Of a stretch of DNA of 64,000 bases, positions 45,237-56,132 are shown piece after piece (the stretch's first letter is position 1; each line of letters begins with the position of its first letter). Location of the stretch: positions 930,001 to 994,000 of the forward strand of contig NC_063069.1 of NCBI RefSeq assembly GCF_022605165.1, given 5' to 3'. The translations under genes were made by a program, and so were the position numbers. Under the pieces are notes generated by a model. It was not told the origin of the DNA. It made no database searches and was given only the letters and a program-made list of their open reading frames with translations. The stretch is from Purpureocillium takamizusanense (taxonomy: Eukaryota > Ascomycota > Sordariomycetes > Hypocreales > Ophiocordycipitaceae).

Positions 45237-47662
45237 TTAGAGAATGAAATATAAGCTGCACAGCAAACTCGGTCCCGTAAAGACACCTAGCCAGAACAAG
45301 ACGTTGCCGAGGGTTTGGCGCCCACGCAGCCACTTTGTCCGGCCCAGGCGCACCAACTACAGCCACGATATTAGCATACTCTCTGGTATAAAAGAACATA
45401 TACGCAACACACACACACATAAGAGAAGGCAAGGTGAAGGTAAATAGTGCACGACAAGGGGCAGACGTACCGGGAGCTGGAACATTTGCAGCGCCAGCAG
45501 GTAGCCCCGGAGCTTCTTGAACAAACACAGCATGACGAGCTCGTGGACGCAGGCGGAGAGGAAGAAGGTGATGAGCGTCGCGGTGTGCTTGTTGACCTTC
45601 ATGGAGGAGATGGAACTGTGGTAGACGTGGCGGAGGAGAAACAGGTGGACGGGCTGGTTCCACAGGCGGGCGAACTGGTCCCAGGAGACTGTGTGTTGCG
45701 TTCTTGTTAGTGCCTGAGTCCAAAACACGCGCGCCCGTTTCAACGAAGAGGCTCGTTTTGCACCCGATACAGCGACCGACGACTTACCGCAGTTCCACCA
45801 GGGGCCGTAGAAGCTCCGGTCCGCGAAGAAGGTGAGCTCGGCGAGGATGTTGAGGACGGTCTCCCAGATGAGGTACCACGCGAGCTTTTGGCGTTAGAAC
45901 AGGTTCCCTGGTGGCCGACTCATTTGTTGGGTTCGACATACCAGATACTCCATCATGAGGGGGAAGACCAAGTCCCCGTAGAGCCAGGGGAATTCCTTGA
46001 ACTGGTCGGCGAGCGACAGGCCATCCTCCTTCATCTGGACCGTCTTTAGCCACACGGGGTCTGCAACGTAGTCAGTAGTGAGCTTGCTGTGTCGGAGACG
46101 AGGAGTTCGCACATATAGCGTATTGCGCTACCTGAACCATGACGAAAATGACACCGACCAGTGCGACGGTCTTTTCAGCCACGTAGGCCCAATCAATCGA
46201 ATGTGTCTGCGGGTACTCCAACTCATACACCACGGTTGGTAGAGGAATCCACTTGTAGTGGCTGAGGAACCCCAGGTTGTTGGGATACGCCTTGCTGGCG
46301 TCCCGCGCCGTTCCTCGGAGCTCGTCGGCCAGGGCGTCCACCTCCCACTTGACGACGCGCTCGAACAGGCGGATCTGCTCGTCGTCGAGCGGCTGGCGCG
46401 AGGCAATGGCGGCGGAAATGCGATCGATGTCGCGCTCGGCGTTGGGGAGCTGGGCCAGCGAGTGCCGACGCTCGGCGGCCGAAGGCGGCGCATCGAGCCG
46501 AGATGTGTCGATGGTGCTGGCGGCTGGGGCGGTGGAGGACTCGTCCGGGGACGGATGTATACCGTCCAGCTGCTTCAGCTTTGCGAGCAGGTACCTGCGC
46601 TTCTTGTACGCTGTGGATAGGTGACCATTATAAAAGGCGTACGAGTGCTGCTTCATGAGCATCGCAAGGCCGTGCAGCACGAAGTAGACGGTATGCGTCC
46701 AGGGCCAATCGCGGATGAGCGTCCAGCCAACGACTCCGGCGAGAAAGGTGGTTTGCCAGATCTATAGATGTCAGTTACCAGGCTGCCTTGATTTCATGGT
46801 TTCATGGAGGCAGCGTGCATTTTGGATGATCCAACCCCAGCCATCCCAGTCCAACCAGCCACGGAAGACGAGCTTCTGGATGGCCCAGCTGACGCCGGTA
46901 AGACCGCACATTATTCCATCCGAGAGAAGCAAGACGATGACTGGGCACAATTCAGCAAAGCTGCTTTTCTCTTACAGACTGGGTCATTCATCTCGACATA
47001 CCATCGCGGGAAAACATGATCCTCAGGATCTCCTGCGACCCCAAGGGCGTGCCATACTGTCTCCAGTTATTGGCGGATATCTTGAACACGAAGAGCGCGA
47101 CGGATAGCCAGAAGAGCGTGTAGAAGCCATGAAACGGGCTGTTTGTTGCAACGACATTGTGGGGGTCAAAGACCGAGAGTTGCTGCGTGTAGGTGAGGTT
47201 GCCGAACTTGCTCAGCTTCTTAGCAGCCTTGGGGTCCTTGAAACGGAGGGGACTTTGCCGCAGTAGCTCTTGGATACCATGGTCATTGTCTGGAATTATG
47301 AGCACGCCCGACTCGTCGCGAATGACGTTGGCAAGGCGCTCATTCTTGGGTGGTGACGGTTGCGACTTGTCGGCGTTGGGCTTTCTTCGCCGTGTCAGTG
47401 GACGAGCATTGGTCGCGATGGAGGCGCCGCTGGCGTACGATGGCCGCACGTTCTCATCGTAGTCCTCCTCGCTGGGGGTGTCTGATCCGGTCACGGAGGC
47501 GCCGTCGAGATGAACGCCTGCCGCGTGCAGAGCATCGGCCAGGGAGTGCGGTTGACCATCAGAGGGGGGGGCATTGCCGTTGGCATTAACACGCGAGGCA
47601 ATGGAGGGCGGGGCCTTTAGCGGCCGGTCCTCGTCGGCTGTCGCTCCGTCCTGGATGGCCAT
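45237..47662 (-). CDS. Sterol/diacylglycerol O-acyltransferase (ARE-type MBOAT)
   Basis: ER membrane acyltransferase making steryl esters and/or triacylglycerol for lipid droplets. Seven exons are 47662-47002, 46940-46819, 46761-46132, 46082-45942, 45884-45788, 45688-45471 and 45356-45237, 662 aa. The cytosolic N-terminus is about 200 residues, then ~9 helices. The motif usually FYxDWWN reads FYGPWWN. The catalytic His is in LSACVHEL. The last exon (LVRLGRTKWLRGRQTLGNVLFWLGVF) is a typical MBOAT end. Two splicing oddities: intron 46762-46818 begins with GC, not GT (AAT-GCACGC), and intron 46083-46131 uses the second AG of CAGCAAG. Substrate preference (sterol versus DAG) cannot be settled from sequence. 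Confidence 0.94.
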
Positions 47663-49221
47663 GGAGAAGCCGGACGCAATGCAATGAACGGTTCATGGGT
47701 CAGCAGGGAAGCGACTATAGTTTGGGTCGAGCCGGGCTGAGATGCAGCAGACGAGGCGCTTTTATCATTGAATAGCAATTGAATGATGGCGGTGGACGAG
47801 GGCGAGGTCGCATGGCAGAGTCGGGCTGATGACGTTACAAAGCTGGAGTAACTAACTATCGGCAGGTGCGGATACGGACTCGGCGGGACCTGCCAAAAGT
47901 CCGACGGACCACCAAGACAGACAGAGAGAGCGCGCGCGAGGGCGAGGGCGGCACCAATAAAGGTTCCATGTATTTTCCTCATCATATGCGCTCATCGCCA
48001 GGGATCATTCACCGGTTGGTCTCATGGCCACTCGTAGCGGTCGGCGCCACCGTCCTGTCCGAGTCGCGAAGATCCCGCGAGGCGGACGGGGCTGATCGGC
48101 ACTTGCCGAGCAGATGAACATCCGAAGGAGCCGCCGTCTTCTCTATACTTCGTACTTACAGCAACGTGGCACATCATCGTGGCCCATCATCGTGGCCGTG
48201 CCCCTTCTCGCGCACCACGATCTCACGGAAGAACAGGCTCTGCCCCTGCAGATGCAGGTGATTGCAGACGCCCGACCGTTTATGCCGCGCGGGCAGGCAC
48301 TCCCTCAACATGTCCCTGTCGCTACGAACAAGGTACGCCCGAGTTGATAGGCGGCCATGGGAAACGGGCCTCGCACGTCCCTGTGTGGGTGTGCTGAGTC
48401 GCTTTTGAGACGCGGCGTCTGACGTAAATATGTTTGGTCACTGTGCAGCCGGTTCGTGCGGTAGCTATATCTGCATCTTGGCTTCTCTTTGTCATGCAAT
48501 GGCGACTCAATGATGGTTACCTTTGCACTGGCCTGCCCAGTGCGCATTTCCCCGTGAAGCCGCCGCGATGCTGGATCCAGTGACAGCGCAAGAACGCCAG
48601 ACTGCTATGCGTCTGCCACCTCAAAGAAAGAGGTGGGTGACCTGAGACAGTAAGTGAATGCAGGGCAGCAAACGGGAGCCAGCAAACAGCTGCTACCTAT
48701 TCGTAGGAAGCCATCAGCAAACAGGCGACATCCCAGTGATTCACTACTTCGTATGGAAGACTGAAGCATCCAGGATTGACGAAATGCACTGCCTGGCCAT
48801 CTGTCTGCTGCCTTTGTCTTCTCCAACGGGCCGCTCGAAGTGACAGATGGGGCTCGTTCACGCTGTTCGTTTGCATGGGAACAGTCACGTGCACCAACCC
48901 AGCACCGCCCAAAACGGTGCCAATTTCAGTGCACTGGGCGCTTGACGGCCAATTACGTCAGCAGGCAAAAGTTTCTGTCACCTTCTTTCCTAGCACACCC
49001 ACCACCACCACCACCTCTCTCACACTTGCGCGCAACATAGCTGCTGCATCCACCAGCTGCCCGCTCTCGTTGCACCCTCTCTCTCATCACCACTCTATCC
49101 GGGTCTGCTTCATCGGTCCCCTTCAGGCACGTGGCACGAGGAACCGCCTTTTGAGCCCGCCGCATCTTCACCTACGCTCTCTCTGTGTCCGTCGCGCCAT
49201 CGCGCCATCTCGTCGCCCGTC
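47663..49221. other. Divergent intergenic region, acyltransferase / SR-protein
   Basis: No gene supported. A CCA-repeat stretch at 48998-49015 and a CT-rich leader before the SR gene are the only patterns noted. Confidence 0.5.
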
Positions 49222-50619
49222 ATGTCTCGTGGCGGCACCACTCTCTACGTGACCGGCTTCAGCCACGGCACCCGCGCTCGCGATCTCGCATACGAGTTCG
49301 AACGGTATGTCAACTACGCTCGCGCCATTTCGTAATCGCCTCCGCCCCCCCTCGCCCTCCCCGCCCTCCTCCGCTCTCGCCTTCGCCCTCGCCCTACGCG
49401 CGTACCCCGACGACGAGAGAGAGCGCCCGCCGTACCGCGCTCTCTTTGACGGCCACCCACCCCGACATCCCGATCCTGAGACTGCGCGAAAGTCTCCGTG
49501 ACACGCCCTTCTCGTCGTCGTCGTCGTCGTCTCCGTCCTCGCCCCCGCTCCCCCGCTCCCCAGACGTCAACCCGTCCCCGTCCAGCTACCCCTCCCAACC
49601 GCTTGACACGTCCGTCGGTGCGTCTGCTGGTTCGCCTCGCTCGTCACAGCGATCCGTTCGAGTCGATGTTATACTAGCACGTTTCGTGCGTGAAAGCGTT
49701 CATGATTTCAATCATGTCGTTGGGGAGGACAGGATTCCCTTGCTTGGGGAGCATTTTCCTTCCGTGCTCCGTTTGGCTTCGTGGCCTCGGAGGCGTCGTT
49801 GCTGGGTTTTTGAATTTCGCTAACAGAGGATCGCAGCTACGGTCGTCTCGTTCGTTGCGACATCCCGGCTCCACGCTCGTCTTCCAGCCGACTGTGAGTA
49901 CTTCTCCTTTGCTCAATATTTTGGGTGCTGAATACTAACGAACCTGGTCCAGCTTCGCTTTCGTCGAGTACGAGGACAAGCGCGACGCTGATGATGCGTA
50001 TTATGAGATGCATAACAAGCGTCTTGGTCGTGATGACATCCTGAAGATCGAGGTCAGTCCACCCCCTGCCTACCTACGCGGCCTTGCTGCTAGAAACACA
50101 TTGCTAACCCGCTCGACAGTGGGCCCGAACTCCTCCCTCTGCTTCCTGGCGTTTCGAGTCTGGTCGCGACCGTGACCGCCGCGGACCTCGCTCGCCCCGC
50201 CGTGGCCGCTCCCCGTCTCCTCGTCGCAGCACTCGCGACTACTCCCCCCGCAAGGAGGATCGCCGCGACCGTGACCGCGACTACGATCGCGACAGCCGCC
50301 GCGACCGCGACCGCTCGCGCAGCCCCGATCCTCGGTACGTCCTATCCCCCCCTCACCAAGCTACAGACGCAGATGCCAACACATTCCCAGTGACCGTGAC
50401 CGCGACGTCAAAGATGAGCGCGACGATCGTGACCGAGATGACCGTGACCGTGATGACCGCGACCGCCGCGAGAACGGTACCAACGGCGAAGGCCGCGATC
50501 GTGACCGCAAGGGTACGACGTTCTAGAGCCGCGTTCGGCCCGAGCCTTTGCTGATCGATTTGACAGGCGACGACAGCCCTCCCCCCGCCGCTCACGACGA
50601 GCTTGACGTTGCCGAGTAG
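49222..50619 (+). CDS. srp1: SR-type splicing factor (Srp1-like), RRM plus RS/RD tail
   Basis: Pre-mRNA splicing factor. Six exons are 49222-49304, 49837-49893, 49953-50052, 50120-50334, 50391-50512 and 50567-50619, 209 aa. The RRM (about 6-80) has RNP2 LYVTGF and RNP1 LFAFVEYE. Then [22 protein letters not shown] leads into an SR/RD-rich tail with alternating Arg-Asp and RSPSPRR, ending in an acidic Pro-rich piece. It resembles fission-yeast Srp1. Intron 1 is 532 bp (49305-49836), far longer than every other intron here except that of RPL18; long introns in SR genes often take part in autoregulation. Intron 2 has a perfect AATACTAACG branch site. Confidence 0.93.
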
Positions 50620-51169
50620 AGGGACAGCCGCGTGTCGTGGGCGTCAAGGTGAGGCTGGATAAACCAAAACAGGGCCAGAGGTCCTGCCTTCTCTTTCGGT
50701 TGTTGTGTTTTCATTGCCTGCCTGCCTGCCTGCTGGCCTGCCTCACCCCATCTTTCGTGTTGCTCTGATTTCACCGGTCGGTCAAAGGCGGATTATAACG
50801 GCGTAGAAGTTTGCGATACATCCGGCGCGAGGGACGCGCCGAGGACCACTTTCCCATTTGTCTTTACTGAGCAGCTCGGATGGCACGATTGCGGGAGACG
50901 TCTTGCGTTCGGGGTAATTCGACAGCTGTATGTACTCTAGGTCTTTGATTCTCAATCAAGGAATTGCCATGCAAAAGCGATCGAGTTCGACGATGCAGGA
51001 AAGGTGTGCCTACGGATGGATGACTTTCAGCGGATTGCTCATGGCATGCTCATGGGCTAGACGATGCGGGAGCAGCGAGACATGGGCCCTACAAGGTACG
51101 ATACCGTATACATTCTTAAGTCTATCACACACTGGCTATCTAAACTTTGCTGCACAGGACACGCCATCG
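50620..51169. other. Convergent 3' flanks of SR gene and dehydrogenase fusion
   Basis: No gene seen. A (TGCC)n run lies at about 50711-50738 in the SR-gene 3' region. Confidence 0.5.
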
Positions 51170-53071
51170 TTACACGTATGCGAGGGTGATGCCTGCAAAC
51201 GCGCCTGACCCTTCGTACAGCTTCTTCCGATTGCCCCCGTCCATGTCCAGCCGGTAGACGGTGCCGCCCAGATCGGTGGTGTACATGTGCCGGTTGGTCG
51301 GGTCCAGCTTGATGCCGATGGCCTCGTGCATGTCGCGGGCGATGACTTGGTAGTCCTTGCCCGGCCGGCTTGGGGCCTCGACGGGGCTGACCGTGTCCAG
51401 CCTGGCGCGGTTGATGCTGTTGCCGAGGGGCAGCTCGCCGCGGTCGGTCCAGTACAGGGTGTTGTCGGCCTCGTCGATGTCGAGGTCGATGGGCTCGGGC
51501 AGGTTCTGGAAGAGCAGCTCGACGTCGGTGCGAGAAGCGGCCGTCTCGCCCTCGCGAAAGGCCATGTCGGCGCGGAAGATGCGGCCCTTGCCGCCCTTGG
51601 AGGGTCCCTTTTGCGACCAGTAGAACTTGCCCGTCGCGGGCGACACGGTGACGCCGACGCACCACCGCGTCTGGTCGGCCTGGTGCCTCTCGTCGCGCCA
51701 GTCGCCCGTCTGCACGAGCACCTCGAGCGCGGAGCCGTCGAGGCCGCAGCGCATGACGCGCAGGCCCTCGCGGTCACAGAAGTAGAGCTTCGAGTTGACG
51801 TTGTCGACGGTGAGCTGCTTGGGGGTGTGGACGGCGCCGCGCGGCACAATGGCCGTGACGAGGTCGTCGCTGGTGCCGTCGAGCCCGCAGCTGTAGACGG
51901 CGCCGTCGTTGGCGGACGGGATCCCCATGCTCGTCCAGAAGAGCTTCCCGGCCGACAGGGAGATGTCGATGCCGTCGGGCGTGTGCTGGTTCGACACGAG
52001 GGCCTTGAGCGGGCGCGCGTCCTGCGAGCCGACGAGCACGCGGCCGGCGCGGTAGGCGTCGAGGGGGTTCTCGGCGGACAGCCCGATGTCGAGCAGGTAC
52101 AGCAGCGGGGCGTGGACGTTGTCGTGGTCCCCGCGCGCGCCGTTGACGACGGCCCTCGTCGTGCCGCCGGGCGGGAGCAGGCCGCCCTTGGGCGACTTGG
52201 CGCCCAGCCTGCCGGCGTCGATGTAGCTCTGGAGGAACCTGACGGGCGTGTCGGGCAGCAGCCCGCCGCGCTCGGCGATGTAGTGCCGCTCGATCAGGGA
52301 CACGGTATCGAGCCCGACGGCATCCATCATGGCCACAGGGCCGGAGTGATTACCCAGCCACATCTCCTTCCACAGGGTGTCAATCTCCTCGGGCGTGGAC
52401 ACCCCCTCGGCGAGGATGGTGAGCACCTCGCGCTTGATGGCGGCCCAGAGGCGGTTGAAGATGAAGCCCGTGCTCTCCCTGCGCGCCACGTACGGGCTCA
52501 TGCCGCACCGCCGAAGCCTCTCCACGAGGAAAGGGAAGATGCGCTCGTCCGTCTCGCCATCCGTCATGAGCTCGACGATGCGGTTCCCCGGCGGCATGTA
52601 GTAGTGCATGTTGAGCACGCGGCGGCGCGTCTCCGCCGCGCGCAGGCCGCCGAGCATCTCGCGCGACTTGTACGACGACGAGTTGCTGCACAGAATGGCG
52701 TCGGCGGGGGCGAGCGCCTCGAGCTCCGCGAAGGTGGCGACCTTGAGGGGCAGCTTCTCGGGGACGGCCTCGATGACGAGCCATGCCCTGTCCACGGCGG
52801 CGGACAGGTCCTCGACGGCCTGGACGGTGCCGGCGCGGCGAGACGACGACGACGACGACGACGAGGATGGTGATGGTGATGGGGAGTACTGCGACATGCT
52901 GGCGTCGCAGTAGTGCAGCGCCGCGATGCGTTGCTCGGCGCTCGGGTCGCGGATCGTCACGTCGAAGCCGGCCGCTGCCCAAGTGCACGCGATGCGCCGG
53001 CCGAGCACGCCGCCGCCCAGGATGGCGACGACGCGCCCGTCTGTCGAAGGTAGTGTAAAGGTGCTGGCCAT
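51170..53071 (-). CDS. 3-hydroxyacyl-CoA dehydrogenase / YWTD-type beta-propeller fusion
   Basis: Single exon, 633 aa, two joined modules. Residues 1 to about 320 are a 3-hydroxyacyl-CoA dehydrogenase of the lambda-crystallin / L-gulonate dehydrogenase type: Rossmann VAILGGGVLGRRIACTW, then DPS, SNSSSYKSREML, the catalytic-His region NMHYYMPPGN, and the dimerisation part (GFIFNRLWAAIKRE, DTVSLIERHYIAER). From about 330 to the end are repeated propeller blades of the YWTD/LDL-receptor type (LDGTSDDLVTAIV, KLYFCDREGLRVMRCGLDGSALEVLVQ, TLYWTDRGE, MYTTDLGGTVYRLDMDG). No signal peptide is visible, so both halves are predicted to be cytosolic. The reading frame crosses the junction with no stop or intron. 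A Ser run (about 65-75) is low-complexity. Confidence 0.88.
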   Translation of the reverse strand: MASTFTLPSTDGRVVAILGGGVLGRRIACTWAAAGFDVTIRDPSAEQRIAALHYCDASMSQYSPSPSPSSSSSSSSSRRAGTVQAVEDLSAAVDRAWLVIEAVPEKLPLKVATFAELEALAPADAILCSNSSSYKSREMLGGLRAAETRRRVLNMHYYMPPGNRIVELMTDGETDERIFPFLVERLRRCGMSPYVARRESTGFIFNRLWAAIKREVLTILAEGVSTPEEIDTLWKEMWLGNHSGPVAMMDAVGLDTVSLIERHYIAERGGLLPDTPVRFLQSYIDAGRLGAKSPKGGLLPPGGTTRAVVNGARGDHDNVHAPLLYLLDIGLSAENPLDAYRAGRVLVGSQDARPLKALVSNQHTPDGIDISLSAGKLFWTSMGIPSANDGAVYSCGLDGTSDDLVTAIVPRGAVHTPKQLTVDNVNSKLYFCDREGLRVMRCGLDGSALEVLVQTGDWRDERHQADQTRWCVGVTVSPATGKFYWSQKGPSKGGKGRIFRADMAFREGETAASRTDVELLFQNLPEPIDLDIDEADNTLYWTDRGELPLGNSINRARLDTVSPVEAPSRPGKDYQVIARDMHEAIGIKLDPTNRHMYTTDLGGTVYRLDMDGGNRKKLYEGSGAFAGITLAYV

Positions 53072-54659
53072 GGTGAATGAACCTGGCTGCTGTTGTAGAT
53101 GAAGAATAAATCGCGATCTATAGGAGACAGATCACCTTCTATAAGCAAGTTGTCATAGTTCCACGTCTTTCATTATATGAGTATCCAAAAGATTCCGGCG
53201 TATGCTTCTGCCTCTGTATATAGCATCTTGGGCGGCACGGCGGGTCGTGAGTCGTGACGCAACACCGGGACGAGCGTAGACGTCAGTCAGCCACCGGCGG
53301 CAGCCCCGTAGTCCGGGCCGTGGCCGGCCATGATGCATGCCGGTCGCTCGCTCCAAATCGCCGCTACTACTTCGTACTGCCCTCCTCACTACTTGGTAAC
53401 TCAATAACAACATCGGACCTACATGGGCAGCCCCGGATGCCGCGGACTCCACACGGAGTTGCGGGTCCGCCTCGTCGCGCGAGCAAGATTGTCGCATTGG
53501 CGACGTAGAGGTAGTATGTAGTGGTGTTTGTCTCTCTCGTCCGGTGGCCGTGTCGAGATGCGCTGTAAAATATGTGGAGATTGGGCCGAGGCCCGCGACG
53601 TGGGGTTGAGAGAAGTATTATTGCGAGAGCAAAGTTGTAACTATTTGCTTGACCGGCAGCGGCCGGGGATGCCCGAGCGGGCCCGGGGCCCGGGCGCGAG
53701 TAAAAGAAGTGGAGCGGACGCTGAAGTCATGATGCCGGCTGCTGAATCGGGAGTTGCGGCAGCCCCCGAAGGGTTGCGTTGACGCCCGCGGACGAGGACG
53801 ATATGCCGTCATCCCGCGGACAGTAAGATAATGCCGCTCGGCACCATGAGTCCGAAAGCTCTCAACATCAAACGCTAGAATGTGTCCTGATGAGATGCAC
53901 CCGCCGCCCCTAGTTTAGCGGATGCCGCTACGTATTGTAGGTGCGGGTTTTCCGGTAGTTGACTGGAGACTTTGTTCATGTTGCTGGTGTGGACTTCAAA
54001 GTCTCCGTCGAACCTGCGCCACCGGCCTGATCCGCCACTGACGACTGGGCCGGAGCTCAGAGCGCGGCGCTAGGCAAGGGGAGGGGGGGAGCGGGAGGGG
54101 GAATCTCGAAATACAGCCCGCTCGCCGCCTCCGAGGGAGCCTCGACGGCTCGACTTACACGACCCGCGAGCCTGTCTTCCCGGTCGGCGAGTGAGCTAAG
54201 TTTGCTGGGGTTTTGTCAGAGCTTCACAAACTACCCTGTAACGCAAGATAGGCTACGGCTTCTGTGATTGGCGTAGCAGACGATTTGCAGCCTTTAGTCG
54301 AATCCTGCGGAGCGGATATGAGAGTCAAGTTGTTGAAAGATTTCACGATTTCACGACTGGACTTCTCAAAAAATACGTTGCATTCACCAACACGATTTTA
54401 TACAGCGTGAGGCTAAAGATTACCGCGAGTTCGGAATAACAGAATTTGGGTGTCTTGAAATGGCTTTGGGATCTATCTCCTTGCGTCAGAACAACACCAG
54501 GTCGATTGATTTGCCCTCTACTTGAACTGAAACTCTAACACCGAATAATCTATTTTTTCCCTGCAACTAATATACATGTCCACCTGCCCGTTCCCTGCAT
54601 GTACATCTCCATCGCCTCGCTCGAGCATCACGACCCATTCACAGTTGAGTGTTCGCGGC
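53072..54659. other. 1.6-kb gene-free stretch, partly AT-richer
   Basis: No gene supported. Base composition drops from GC-rich (53650-54200) to clearly AT-richer at 54220-54570, just before the stop of the b5-b5 reductase gene. No coding motif, tRNA or terminal repeat is recognised. Confidence 0.5.
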
Positions 54660-56132
54660 CTAGAAGCAGAAAATCTGGTCCGTTGCCTTTGCCGACGCCC
54701 CCGGCTGCTCGAAGCCCAGGCTCACGAGCGACTTCTTCGCAGCGGTGACCAGACCCGGCGGCCCGCAGAGCATCATCTTGGTGTCCGGCCCCGGGCCCGG
54801 CAGCTTGTCCGCCATCAGCTCGCGCGTGACGTAGCCCGAGCCGTACTCCCACTTCTCCGGCGGCCGGTCCAGCAGGTAGTACACCTGCAGGTTCTTGGGG
54901 TAGCGCCGCGCAAAGGCGTCGAGCTCCTCGCGCAGGAGAATGTCCTCCTCGGTGCGGTTCGCGTAGAGGAGGCTGACGTGCGTCGTGTCGCGGTCGTGCT
55001 CGCAGATGGCGCGGATGACCTGGAACATGGGCGTGATGCCCGTCCCGCCGGCGACCATGCCCAGCTTCCTGCACAGGCCGGGGCGGTACCGCATCGCGCC
55101 CTTGGGGCCCCTGAAGAGGACCTCGTCGCCGGTCTGCAGGCCCGCCAGGTAGCCGCTCGTCAGCTTGCCGCCCGGGTACACCTTGACGAGGAGCTCGAGG
55201 ACGCCGCGGTCTGCGTTGTTGGACACGGGCGTGTAGGACCGGGCGACGCTCTCGCCCGCGACGTCGGCCTTGATGACAACGTGCTGCCCTATCGGCAGGC
55301 CCAGCACGGTGCTCGCGGTGGGAAGGGTGAAGATGAAGCGGTAGACGTTGGGGGCGATGAGCGTCTTGGTCTTGAGCGGCAGCGATGAGTACTTGACGGG
55401 GTCGAGCAGCCCTCTCTGCAGCAGCGTGTCCTCTTCGATCCGCTTTGGTACCATCATGTGCGCGGGATAGCTGGTGAAGGTCTTTTTGCTCCCCCAGACC
55501 AGCTGTGCGAACCGACGCGCGACAATGCCTTGAATGGCGGCAAGCGCCCCGCCCCCGATGAGGATGCCCCTGACGAAGCCAAACCCACCCGGCGATGACT
55601 TGCCGCCGCCGAACTGCAGCAGCGAGGCAGCCCAGAGAGGCGTCTTCAAGCCCCAGCGGCGACCCGAATAATAGACTGCCCCAACGACCAGCGAGAAGAG
55701 CCCCAGAATGACCGTCTTCGTTACGGCCCCGCCGCCGTTGACGGCGCCGCTCTGTTCTGGCTGCGTCGTGGGCTGCGTGACGACGCGGACAGGCTTGCGC
55801 TTGGGCTTCTTCTTCTCGAAGCCTTGAAGGCTGCCCACCAGGTATGACTCCATGAGCTCGAAGGCGTCCTCGGAGTGGCCGGCATTGTCAAACTCTTCGC
55901 TGGCGTCGGTGCCCGCGGCTTCGGCCAGCACCTCGGCGCCGCCAGGGTGGTCATTCAGGTACTTGGTCACATCGTAGACTATTTGATAGCGCAGCGTCAG
56001 CTCCTACCCCGGTACTATGTTGAAGAGAGGAAAGGTTGACCATGGTGTAAACGAACCCTTGCCGTGGATGGCGAGCCACGCATCTTGCGGGCTCTTGTGC
56101 TCGGCCACCTCCTTGGCGGTAAACTCTTTCAT
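54660..56132 (-). CDS. Cytochrome b5-cytochrome b5 reductase fusion
   Basis: Self-contained NADH-dependent electron donor. Exons are 56132-56057 and 55978-54660, 464 aa. The N-terminal cytochrome b5 domain has haem ligands His36 (DHPGG) and His60 (NAGHSEDA), the normal 24-residue spacing. A Lys/Pro linker and one or two hydrophobic segments (TVILGLFSLVVGAVYY; GILIGGGALAAIQGIV) anchor it. The C-terminal reductase (about 215-464) shows FAD motif ARSYTPVS, NAD motif GGTGITPM and CGPPG, and ends in F, as this family does. The intron (55979-56056) splits GKVYDV. It could serve desaturases, sterol enzymes or the divergent P450 next door. Confidence 0.95.

Noticed and set aside
51287..52873. 528-aa ORF antisense to the dehydrogenase/propeller gene
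   Set aside because: Composition is Val/Gly/Arg/Ala-rich noise opposite a clearly coding strand.
53072..54659. Possible transposon relic or RIP-mutated region
   Set aside because: AT-richer part is short and no terminal repeats, target duplications or transposase fragments were seen.
54576..55388. 270-aa ORF antisense to the b5 reductase
   Set aside because: Shadow of the FAD/NAD domain coding strand.
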